DNA of 11,897 nucleotides, taken from a bacterium. GTDB lineage: Bacteria > Actinomycetota > Acidimicrobiia > Acidimicrobiales > CATQHL01. This document shows positions 6,211 through 11,897 of this stretch, piece by piece. The notes below the pieces were generated by a model that worked only from the letters and a program-made list of their open reading frames with translations, was not told where the DNA came from and made no database searches. The stretch lies in the NCBI GenBank assembly GCA_026713745.1, contig JAPONU010000052.1, forward strand, positions 1 to 11,897, read 5' to 3'. A program made the position numbers and the translations under genes. Position 1 is the first letter of the stretch; each line of letters opens with the position of its first letter.

Positions 6211-6886
6211 CGCACAGATGGCTCCAGGCAGCGATCCAGGCTCAGAACCGGGCTCCCCGACGGGTGCCGGGCCGAGCGACGACCCGGGTGCCGGGCAGGG
6301 CGCGGGCTCGGGTGCCGGGCCGAGCGACGACCCGGGTGCCGGGCAGGGCGCGGGCTCGGGTGCCGGGCCGAGCGACGACCCGGGTGCCGGGCAGGGCGCG
6401 GGCTCGGTGCTGCTGGGGGTGGTCATGGGCAGCGATTCGGACTGGGCGACGATGCGTCGCTGCTCCGAGGTGCTCGAGGACTTCGGTGTGGCTCACGAGT
6501 GCCGCGTCGTGTCGGCGCACCGCACCCCGGACCTGCTCACCGAGTACGCCCGCAGCGCCGAGAGCAGAGGACTCGAAGTGATAGTCGCCGGCGCTGGAGG
6601 GGCCGCTCATCTGCCCGGGATGCTGGCCTCGCACACGATCGTGCCGGTCATCGGCGTGCCGGTGCAGAGCCGGGCCCTGAGCGGGATCGACTCGCTGCTG
6701 TCGATCGTGCAGATGCCCGCCGGTGTGCCGGTTGCGACCATGGCCATCGGTGAGGCGGGCGCGGCCAACGCCGCGCTCCTCGCTGTCGCCATCCTGGCTC
6801 GCCGCGACTCCGACCTCGCTGATCGGCTGATCGCCTACCGGGCCGCCCGTGCCGCACAGGTACGCGCCACCGAGATGGACCGCTAG
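6203..6886 (+). CDS. purE: N5-carboxyaminoimidazole ribonucleotide mutase (class I PurE) with repeat-rich N-terminal extension
   Basis: Moves the carboxyl group of N5-CAIR to carbon, giving CAIR, after PurK. With ATG 6203 the protein has 227 residues. The enzyme proper starts near residue 69: GVVMGSDSDW (72-81), SAHRTP with the catalytic-type His106, AGAGGAAHLPGM (129-140), then LSGIDSLLSIVQMPAGVPVA and AIGEAGAANAALLAV. This is class I PurE with all core motifs. Residues 1-68 are extra: a short SDPGSEPGSPT lead-in, then three identical 16-residue units GAGPSDDPGAGQGAGS, low-complexity, acidic and probably disordered. Usual class I PurE has about 160-170 residues. GTG 6407 would give that length. 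ATG 6203 is preferred because it has GAGGG at six bases, overlaps the preceding frame as ATGA, and the frame is unbroken through the repeats. Function is certain; the start is less so. Confidence 0.92.
   Translation: MMPAQMAPGSDPGSEPGSPTGAGPSDDPGAGQGAGSGAGPSDDPGAGQGAGSGAGPSDDPGAGQGAGSVLLGVVMGSDSDWATMRRCSEVLEDFGVAHECRVVSAHRTPDLLTEYARSAESRGLEVIVAGAGGAAHLPGMLASHTIVPVIGVPVQSRALSGIDSLLSIVQMPAGVPVATMAIGEAGAANAALLAVAILARRDSDLADRLIAYRAARAAQVRATEMDR
6263..6406 (+). repeat. Three perfect 48-bp tandem repeats in the purE N-terminal region
   Basis: Units 6263-6310, 6311-6358 and 6359-6406 are identical at every base. Each codes for GAGPSDDPGAGQGAGS, and each contains a ten-base half-motif (GGTGCCGGGC) twice, hinting at growth from a smaller unit. 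Because 48 is a multiple of three, copy-number change keeps the purE frame. Perfect identity points to recent expansion or ongoing homogenisation. The same property leaves the other frames open on both strands, so the open frame alone does not prove translation. Confidence 0.97.
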
Positions 6887-6900
6887 GCGACGTCGGAGTC

Positions 6901-7023
6901 ATGCTGCGAACCCCCCGCGTCATTCCGGCGGAGGCCGGAATCCATGGTCCAGGGACCGAACTGTCCGCGGCCGACCCCTCGGCGGTCACACTGGCGCAGA
7001 TGACCGGCGGGAGGATCTCGTGA
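6901..7023 (+). CDS. 40-codon mini-ORF ending on the purK start
   Basis: The frame runs from ATG 6901 to TGA 7021-7023, and its stop overlaps the purK GTG at 7020 as GTGA. It begins 15 bases after the purE stop. The peptide starts MLRTPRVIPAEAGIHGPG; VIPAEAGIH is simply the translation of the palindromic repeat it contains, so no protein family is implied. The only Shine-Dalgarno-like sequence (GGAG 6895-6898) is too close to the ATG, at two bases. Such open frames are common in high-GC DNA. It is listed because it would extend translational coupling across the longest gap inside the operon. Confidence 0.25.
   Translation: MLRTPRVIPAEAGIHGPGTELSAADPSAVTLAQMTGGRIS
6916..6950. repeat. Dispersed-type palindromic repeat (ATTCC-stem element)
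   Basis: The core is a perfect hairpin: ATTCCGGC (6922-6929), loop GGAG, GCCGGAAT (6934-6941). The flanks (GTC before, CCATGG after) complete a text close to GTCATTCC-GC-GA-GC-GGAATCCA, a repeat scattered through intergenic regions of many bacterial genomes. The Neisseria dRS3 repeat has the same ATTCC-GGAAT plan. Its translations give the tell-tale false peptides WIPASAGMT on the reverse strand and RHSGGGRNP on the forward strand. No T-tract follows, so it is not a standard terminator. Only one copy is in this window, so its being dispersed here is inferred from resemblance. Confidence 0.7.
7009..7015 (+). promoter_or_regulatory. Ribosome binding site that fixes the purK start
   Basis: GGGAGGA lies four bases before the GTG at 7020 and is among the best Shine-Dalgarno matches in the window. 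The purK frame is open much further upstream, back into purE, so this site and the position of the nucleotide-binding motif decide the start. Confidence 0.7.
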
Positions 7024-8174
7024 GCGCGTTGACCCCACCTGCGGTGATCGGCATAGTGGGCGGTGGGCAGTTGGGCCGGATGCTGGCGCAGACGGCACAG
7101 CGCCACGGCTACCGGACCGCTGTGCTCACCGGTGGGGAGGAGCGGACGCCGGCCGGGGTGGTCGCCGACATCGAGATTGCCGCGCCCTTCGGCGACGCTG
7201 CGGCCGCCCAGCGACTCGTGGACTGCGCCGACGTCATCACCTGGGAGCTGGAGAACGTGGACCTGGGTGTGGCCGACGCCGCATCCCAAGCCGGGGTTCC
7301 GGTCCGGCCCGGGCGGCAGGTGGTAGCCGCCGCGGCCGACCGCGCCGCCGAGAAGCGAGCCCTGACTGCCGCAGGCGTGCCGGTGGCGCCGTACCGGGAG
7401 GCCGCCGACCCGGCGGAGCTGGCCGCCGCGGTCGCGGCACTCGCTGGGCCGCTGATCCTCAAGACCGCGCGCAGCGGCTACGACGGCAAGGGTCAATTCC
7501 GCCTCCCCGCTCGGGGGCCCGAGGCACCGCGGAGCGAGACGTTCGCCGAGCTGTTCGAGCGCCTCGGCTCGGTCCGGCTGATCGTGGAGCAGGAGGTGCC
7601 GTTCGACCGGGAGGTGTCGGTCGTGGTGGCTCGCTCGCTGACCGGAGCGATCGCCGACCACGGGGTGATGGAGAACGTCCACGTGGACGGGATCCTCGAT
7701 GTGACCAGGGTCCCGGCGCGGCTGGCAGGCGAGGTGGCCGCCGCGGCGCGCGACCTCGCGGCCCGGGTGGCCCGCCACCTCGACGTGGTCGGGGTCCTGT
7801 GCGTGGAGATGTTCGTGGTCGGCTCCGAACTGATCGTCAACGAGATCGCCCCGCGCCCCCACAACAGCGGCCACTGCACGATCGAGGCCGCGGCCGCCGG
7901 CCAGTTCGAACAGCAGCTGCGGGCGGTCTGCGGGTTGCCACTGGGCGACGGCTCCTGCCGGCCGGCGGCCATGGCGCAGCTCCTGGGCCAACTCTGGGCC
8001 AATGGTGAACCGCCGTGGTCGGTAGCCCTGTCCGATCCCGGGATCCACCTGCACCTCTACGGCAAGCGCGAGCCGCGCTCGGGGCGCAAGATGGGCCATC
8101 TCACGTGCGTCGACGCCACGCCGGGGTTGGCGTTGAAGCGGGTCCTGGCGGCCCGCGACCGGCTGGGGCCATGA
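7020..8174 (+). CDS. purK: N5-carboxyaminoimidazole ribonucleotide synthase
   Basis: ATP-grasp enzyme that joins bicarbonate to AIR, giving N5-CAIR for PurE. 384 residues from GTG 7020, the usual family length. The N-terminal preATP-grasp fold has GIVGGGQLGRMLAQ from residue 11. The ATP-binding strand-loop is KTARSGYDGKGQF from Lys148. VEQEVPFDREVSVVVAR follows, then MENVHVDGILD, and the metal/phosphate motif NEIAPRPHNSGH at 274-285. The C-terminal HLYGK-R-GRKMGHLT segment is also typical of PurK and separates it from PurT. GTG is chosen for its Shine-Dalgarno and because the glycine-rich motif falls at residue 11; translations further upstream include the palindromic repeat and show no PurK similarity. 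Its stop overlaps purF as ATGA. PurK with class I PurE is the standard two-step bacterial route to CAIR. Confident. Confidence 0.95.
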   Translation: MSALTPPAVIGIVGGGQLGRMLAQTAQRHGYRTAVLTGGEERTPAGVVADIEIAAPFGDAAAAQRLVDCADVITWELENVDLGVADAASQAGVPVRPGRQVVAAAADRAAEKRALTAAGVPVAPYREAADPAELAAAVAALAGPLILKTARSGYDGKGQFRLPARGPEAPRSETFAELFERLGSVRLIVEQEVPFDREVSVVVARSLTGAIADHGVMENVHVDGILDVTRVPARLAGEVAAAARDLAARVARHLDVVGVLCVEMFVVGSELIVNEIAPRPHNSGHCTIEAAAAGQFEQQLRAVCGLPLGDGSCRPAAMAQLLGQLWANGEPPWSVALSDPGIHLHLYGKREPRSGRKMGHLTCVDATPGLALKRVLAARDRLGP

Positions 8175-9598
8175 GCGGACCCGCCACCGACGCGCCGAGG
8201 GAGGAATGCGGCGTGATCGGCGTGTACGCGCCCGGCCGCCACGCCGCCCGCATCGCCTTCTTCGGCCTGCACACCCTGCAGCACCGCGGCCAGGAAGCCA
8301 CCGGAATCGCCAGCTGCGACCGGGGAACGGTCCACCTGCATCGGGCCCCGGGCCTGGTGGGGTCGGTCTTCAACGAGGACAACCTCTCGACCCTCGCGGG
8401 CGAGGCCGCTATCGGCCACAACCGCTACAGCACCACCGGTGCCTCGTCGGTGCGCAACATCCAGCCCCAGGTGATCGAGACCATCGACGGTCCGCTGGCC
8501 GTGGCCCACAACGGGAACCTGGTCAACGCGCCGCAACTCCGGCGGGAGCTGCTGGAGAACGGGGTCGGGCTGCAGACCTCCTCGGACACCGAGCTGATCG
8601 TGCAGCTCCTCGTCGTGGGCACCGGTGACTGGCTCGCCCGCATCCGGACACTCATGGCGCGACTCGAGGGGGCCTACTCCCTCACCATCATGACCCGCGA
8701 GGCCGTCTACGGGGTGCGGGACCCCAGGGGGTTCCGCCCGCTGGTGATGGGCAGGCTCGATGACGGCTGGGTGCTGGCGTCGGAGAGTTGCGCACTGTCT
8801 GTCGTCGGGGCCTCGTTCACCGGCGAGGTGGCACCGGGGCAGATCGCGCGGATCGACCCCGGCGGCATGACGCTCGAGCAGGGAGCGCCACCCCTGCGGC
8901 GTGCGTTCTGCACCTTCGAGCACATCTACTTCTCGCGGCCCGACACGCACCACGGCGGCTCGCTGGTTCATGCGGTGCGCCAGCGCCTCGGCCGCAGGCT
9001 CGCCATGGAGGCACCCACCGACGCCGACGTGGTGGTGCCCGTGCCCGACTCGGGGAACCCCCAGGCGGTGGGGTACGCCCAGCAGTCGGCGCTGCCGTAC
9101 ACCGACGGCCTCATCAAGAATCGCTACGTCGGCCGCACCTTCATCGAACCCACCCAGGAGTTGCGCGAGGCGGGTGTCGCCATGAAGTTCAACCCCCTGG
9201 GCGACAACGTGAAGGGCAAGCGGGTGGTGCTGGTCGACGACTCGATCGTGCGGGGAACCACCTCGGGCCCGCTCGTGCGGATGTTGCGCGAGGCCGGGGC
9301 CGTCGAGGTTCACGTGCGGGTGGCCTGCCCGCCCATCACCGACCCCTGCTACATGGGGGTGGACATGGCCGCCAAGGATGAGCTGATCGCCTCGGACAGG
9401 CCGGTCTCGGAGATCTGCGACCACATCGGTGCCGACTCGCTGGCGTTCCTGTCGCTGGAGGGAATGATGCAGGCTCTGGAAGCCTCCGACGGCTACTGCA
9501 ACGCCTGCTTCACCGGCGATTACCCGTTCGAGCCCGAGAGGTTCGTGCAACTCGAGTTGGGCTCCAAGAACCAGTTCGCCTCGGTCTGGGGGGACTGA
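8171..9598 (+). CDS. purF: Amidophosphoribosyltransferase
   Basis: Committed first step: PRPP plus glutamine to 5-phosphoribosylamine. 475 residues. The N-terminal Ntn-hydrolase glutaminase starts, after a 12-residue propeptide, at Cys13 (EECGVIGVY); cleavage to expose this Cys is expected, as in B. subtilis PurF. GHNRYSTTG and AHNGNLVN are also present. The C-terminal phosphoribosyltransferase domain has the PRPP loop VVLVDDSIVRGTT at 352-364. Cys247 (FCTFEHIYFSRPD), Cys393 (TDPCYMG), Cys443 and Cys446 (YCNACFTGDYP) match the four 4Fe-4S ligands of the B. subtilis-type enzyme, so an oxygen-sensitive cluster is expected. In that family the enzyme is inhibited by AMP and GMP. ATG 8171 overlaps the purK stop and leaves the right propeptide length; the frame is open 52 codons upstream, but that part lies inside purK. 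Confident. Confidence 0.96.
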   Translation: MSGPATDAPREECGVIGVYAPGRHAARIAFFGLHTLQHRGQEATGIASCDRGTVHLHRAPGLVGSVFNEDNLSTLAGEAAIGHNRYSTTGASSVRNIQPQVIETIDGPLAVAHNGNLVNAPQLRRELLENGVGLQTSSDTELIVQLLVVGTGDWLARIRTLMARLEGAYSLTIMTREAVYGVRDPRGFRPLVMGRLDDGWVLASESCALSVVGASFTGEVAPGQIARIDPGGMTLEQGAPPLRRAFCTFEHIYFSRPDTHHGGSLVHAVRQRLGRRLAMEAPTDADVVVPVPDSGNPQAVGYAQQSALPYTDGLIKNRYVGRTFIEPTQELREAGVAMKFNPLGDNVKGKRVVLVDDSIVRGTTSGPLVRMLREAGAVEVHVRVACPPITDPCYMGVDMAAKDELIASDRPVSEICDHIGADSLAFLSLEGMMQALEASDGYCNACFTGDYPFEPERFVQLELGSKNQFASVWGD

Positions 9599-9625
9599 CG
9601 TGATTCCGACGGCGGCCCGGGCCCG

Positions 9626-9682
9626 ATGACCGGTCGGGCTCTCGCGAGGGCGCGCGGCGGCGCGGCGCTCCGCCGGCGATGA
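9626..9682 (+). CDS. 18-codon mini-ORF bridging purF and purD
   Basis: The frame reads MTGRALARARGGAALRRR, with its stop TGA (9680-9682) overlapping the purD ATG at 9679. Its own ATG overlaps the stop of a still shorter frame of nine codons, GTG 9600 to TGA 9627-9629, which starts one base after the purF stop. The peptide is Arg-rich with no recognised family, and no Shine-Dalgarno precedes either short frame. It is reported as a possible coupling element in the 80-base purF-purD gap; it may be accidental. Confidence 0.25.
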   Translation: MTGRALARARGGAALRRR

Positions 9683-10962
9683 GTTGCGTCCTGGTTGTGG
9701 GCGGCGGCGGGCGTGAACACGCCCTGGCCTGGGCGCTGAGCCGCTCGCGGCACGTCGATCGGCTGCTGGTGGCTCCCGGCAACCCCGGCACCGCCTCCTG
9801 CCGGCGGACCCGGAATGTGGCTGTCTCGCCCGCCGACATCGCCGGGCTGGTGACGTTGTGCCGCCGCGAGTCCGTCGATCTGGCGGTCATCGGCCCGGAG
9901 GATCCGCTGGCCGCCGGCATCGTGGACGCGCTCGATGCCGCCGGGGTGGCCACCTTCGGCCCCCGTGCCGCCTGCGCCCGGCTCGAGGCCTCCAAGGTCC
10001 ACTGCAAGGGGTTCCTGATCGACAACGGGATACCGACCGCCGCCGCCGAGGTGTTCGAGGACCCCCATGCCGCCCTGGCCCACCTCGCCTCGCGGCCCGA
10101 CGTGCCGGTCGTCAAAGCCTCGGGACTGGCGGCGGGCAAGGGCGTCATCGTCCCCGAGACTCCCGACGAGGCGGCAGCTGCCATCAGAGCCATGCTGGTG
10201 GAGCGGCGGTTCGGATCCGCGGGTGAGCAGATCCTGCTCGAGGAACGCCTCCGGGGCCGCGAGGTGTCTGTGCTTGCCTTCTGCGACGGCGACCGGTTTG
10301 CCGTGCTGCCTGCGGCGCAGGACCACAAGCGCCTGCGCGCGGGCGACGAGGGGCCCAACACCGGGGGAATGGGGGCCTTCACGCCCTCGCCCGCCGTCGA
10401 CGATCGGTTGATCCGGCAGATCGGCTCCCGGGTCATCGCCCCGACCCTGGCCGCGCTGGAGCGGGCGGGAACCCCGTACCGCGGCCTGCTCTACGCGGGA
10501 CTGATGATCACCGGCGACGGCCCCAAGGTCATCGAGTTCAACTGCCGTTTCGGCGACCCCGAGACGCAGGCGGTGCTGCCGCTGTTGCGCAGCGACCTCT
10601 TCGAGATCATGGTTGCCTGCGCGACCGGAACACTCGGCGACGTATCCATCGACTGGGCGCCGATGGCGTCGGTGGCGGTCGTGATGGCGTCAGCCGGCTA
10701 TCCGGTCGCCGGCGGCGAGCCCGCTGCGATCTCCGGTCTCGAGGCCGCCGCCGGGGAGGGCTGCGTGGTCTTCCATGCGGGTACCGGCATCGTCGACGGG
10801 GCGCTGCATGCCACCGGCGGGCGGGTGCTGTCGGTAACGGCGACCGGGCCCGACGTCGCAACAGCCGCCGCCTTGGCGCACCGCGGGGTTGGGGCCATCG
10901 GATTCGAGGGCGCCCAACACCGCGCCGACATCGGACGCTCGCCGGCCGGGGTCCACCGTTGA
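9679..10962 (+). CDS. purD: Phosphoribosylamine-glycine ligase (GAR synthetase)
   Basis: ATP-grasp enzyme that joins glycine to phosphoribosylamine, step 2, using the unstable product of PurF, which is encoded just upstream. 427 residues, the normal bacterial length. The N-terminal motif VLVVGGGGREHALAW (4-18) and VAPGNPGTA identify PurD. IGPEDPLAAGIVDAL and FGPRAACARLEASK precede the ATP-binding segment VKASGLAAGKGV (Lys146, Lys154). Then come EERLRGREVSVLAF, the PurD signature GPNTGGMGAF (around 225-234) and EFNCRFGDPETQ (286-297) with the metal-binding Glu and Asn. ATG 9679 is fixed by the glycine-rich motif, only a few residues in. There is no clear Shine-Dalgarno, so translation may depend on ribosomes arriving from upstream. 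The stop overlaps the likely purM TTG. A single-domain protein, without the PurM or PurN fusions seen in eukaryotes. Confident. Confidence 0.96.
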   Translation: MSCVLVVGGGGREHALAWALSRSRHVDRLLVAPGNPGTASCRRTRNVAVSPADIAGLVTLCRRESVDLAVIGPEDPLAAGIVDALDAAGVATFGPRAACARLEASKVHCKGFLIDNGIPTAAAEVFEDPHAALAHLASRPDVPVVKASGLAAGKGVIVPETPDEAAAAIRAMLVERRFGSAGEQILLEERLRGREVSVLAFCDGDRFAVLPAAQDHKRLRAGDEGPNTGGMGAFTPSPAVDDRLIRQIGSRVIAPTLAALERAGTPYRGLLYAGLMITGDGPKVIEFNCRFGDPETQAVLPLLRSDLFEIMVACATGTLGDVSIDWAPMASVAVVMASAGYPVAGGEPAAISGLEAAAGEGCVVFHAGTGIVDGALHATGGRVLSVTATGPDVATAAALAHRGVGAIGFEGAQHRADIGRSPAGVHR

Positions 10963-11897
10963 GCCGCCCCTCCCTCCCACGTGCCGTGCAGGCATCCGCC
11001 GCGCCGGACGGCGAAGACACCGGGAGTTACCGGGCGGCCGGTGTGGACATCGACGCCGGCAACCGGGCGGTGGCGCTGCTTGCGGAGTCCGTTGCATCGA
11101 CGCGCACGCCGCAGGTGCTCTCGGTGCCGGGCGGCTTCGGTGGGATGTACGCCGCTGCGGGCCTCGACGCGGAGTCCGTGCTCGTGGCGTCCACCGACGG
11201 CGTCGGCACGAAGGCGGAGCTTGCCGGTCGTCACGGGCGCTGGCGGGGGATCGGAGTCGATCTCGTCAACCACTGCATCGGCGACATCGTCGTGCACGGC
11301 GCCCGGCCCCTGTTCTTCCTGGATTACATCGCCATGGCCTCACTCGTGCCCGAGATCGTGGCGGAGATCGTCGCCGGGATGGCCGACGCCTGCCGGGCCG
11401 CCGGCTGCGCCCTGCTGGGCGGGGAGACCGCAGAGATGCCGGGCACGTACGTCCCCGGGGCGATCGACGTGGCCGGAACCATCGTGGGGTCGGCCCGCAA
11501 GGACGGGCTCCTGCCCCGCCCGGAGACGATCGGGGCAGGCGACGTGCTGGTGGGGGTGGCAAGTTCGGGGCCCCACACCAACGGCTACTCGCTGATCCGG
11601 CGACTGCTCGAGGGGCGGTACGAGGCCGCCACCGACGCCGGCCTGATCGATGCCCTGCTGGCACCGCACCGCAGCTACCTGCCCACCGTGACGGCGTTCT
11701 CCGAGGCCGGGATCGAGACGAAGGCTCTGGCCCACATCACCGGCGGCGGTTTCCTCGACAACCTGCCGCGGGTGCTGCCCGCCCACCTCGGCGCCCGGGT
11801 GGACGTCGGCGCCTGGCCGGTGCCCGACCTGTTCGCCACCCTGGTGGACTGGGGTGGGCTCGACGACTCCGAGGCGTTCAGGGTCTGGAACATGGGC
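10959..11897 (+). CDS. purM: Phosphoribosylformylglycinamidine cyclo-ligase (AIR synthetase), 3' end outside window
   Basis: Closes the imidazole ring: FGAM plus ATP to AIR, step 5. 313 codons are visible and the frame runs off the right edge at VWNMG, where family members continue into a G-I-GM motif, so roughly the last 30-40 residues are missing. Motifs in order: YRAAGVDIDAGNRA (opening of PurM), STDGVGTKAELAG (ATP/Mg loop), GVDLVNHCIGDIVVHGARPL, FFLDYIAM, GCALLGGETAEMPGTY, SSGPHTNGYSLIR and HITGGGFLDNLPRVL. There is no ATG near the expected N-terminus. TTG 10959 overlaps the purD stop as TTGA, matching the other starts here, and gives about 22 residues before the conserved YRAAG. GTG 10986, nine codons later, is the alternative; neither has a good Shine-Dalgarno. 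PurM is related in fold to PurL. Function is confident, the start uncertain. Confidence 0.92.
   Translation, partial: MSRPSLPRAVQASAAPDGEDTGSYRAAGVDIDAGNRAVALLAESVASTRTPQVLSVPGGFGGMYAAAGLDAESVLVASTDGVGTKAELAGRHGRWRGIGVDLVNHCIGDIVVHGARPLFFLDYIAMASLVPEIVAEIVAGMADACRAAGCALLGGETAEMPGTYVPGAIDVAGTIVGSARKDGLLPRPETIGAGDVLVGVASSGPHTNGYSLIRRLLEGRYEAATDAGLIDALLAPHRSYLPTVTAFSEAGIETKALAHITGGGFLDNLPRVLPAHLGARVDVGAWPVPDLFATLVDWGGLDDSEAFRVWNMG

Noticed and set aside
6263..6406. CRISPR-like array
   Set aside because: The units are directly contiguous with no variable spacers, so this is a simple tandem repeat.
6242..6634. Minus-strand frame with GTRVVARPGTRARALP repeats opposite purE
   Set aside because: The repetitive peptide only mirrors the 48-bp DNA repeat, which keeps every frame open; it continues antisense to the PurE core.
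6922..6941. Rho-independent terminator between purE and purK
   Set aside because: The stem is good but no run of T follows on either strand, and the operon continues in the same direction with a mini-ORF and a clear purK ribosome binding site.
6648..8099. 483-codon open frame on the - strand opposite purE and purK
   Set aside because: Runs across two genes and the palindromic repeat, where it yields the WIPASAGMT false peptide; no family resemblance.
8057..9550. 497-codon open frame on the - strand opposite purF
   Set aside because: Antisense to an intact PurF with all catalytic and Fe-S residues; His/Val/Gly/Arg-rich with no recognisable domain.
9615..9624. Ten-base palindrome GGCCCGGGCC between purF and purD
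   Set aside because: Short G/C-only palindromes are expected often in this composition; no further structure supports an operator or terminator.

Overview
The window carries most of a de novo purine (IMP) biosynthesis operon, all on the + strand, preceded by one aldo/keto reductase gene and the tail of a decayed transposase. The DNA is very GC-rich. Its codons favour G or C at the third position, GTG and TTG occur as likely starts, and long spurious open frames lie on the opposite strand. This suits a high-GC actinomycete-type genome (Actinomycetota). The lineage is an inference from composition and operon style; no rRNA or other marker is present.

Layout: 3-146 is the remnant of an IS5-type transposase, cut by the window edge and ended by a stop. 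Positions 147-261 are a short regulatory gap with a possible leaderless promoter. Positions 262-1191 encode an aldo/keto reductase. After a 176-base gap with no clear signal come purL (1368-4385, with two PurS-like modules fused to its N-terminus), purQ (4382-5146), purC (5143-6132), purE (6203-6886), purK (7020-8174), purF (8171-9598), purD (9679-10962) and purM (10959 to the window edge, 3' end missing).

Together the products cover these steps: PRPP to phosphoribosylamine (PurF), to GAR (PurD), FGAR to FGAM (PurL with its built-in PurS-like part, plus PurQ as ammonia source), to AIR (PurM), to N5-CAIR (PurK), to CAIR (PurE), and to SAICAR (PurC). GAR formyltransferase (PurN or PurT), PurB and PurH are not in this window, and there is no separate purS. 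The genes are tightly packed. Four junctions are direct 4-base overlaps (ATGA or TTGA). The other three downstream starts (purE, purK, purD) also sit on an ATGA or GTGA overlapping the stop of a short open frame.

The enzymes themselves look conventional and intact. The unusual material is at the junctions. A 32-bp direct repeat duplicates the purC-end/purE-start region, including its Shine-Dalgarno and start codon, and leaves a 25-codon mini-frame. Immediately after it, three perfect 48-bp tandem repeats encode a 16-residue Gly/Ala/Asp/Pro-rich unit in an extra PurE N-terminus. A dispersed-type ATTCC-stem palindromic repeat sits between purE and purK. I see no CRISPR array, tRNA, rRNA, phage gene or wholly unknown enzyme system. 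The best candidates for something undescribed are the repeat-built purC-purE junction and the overlap-linked mini-ORFs.
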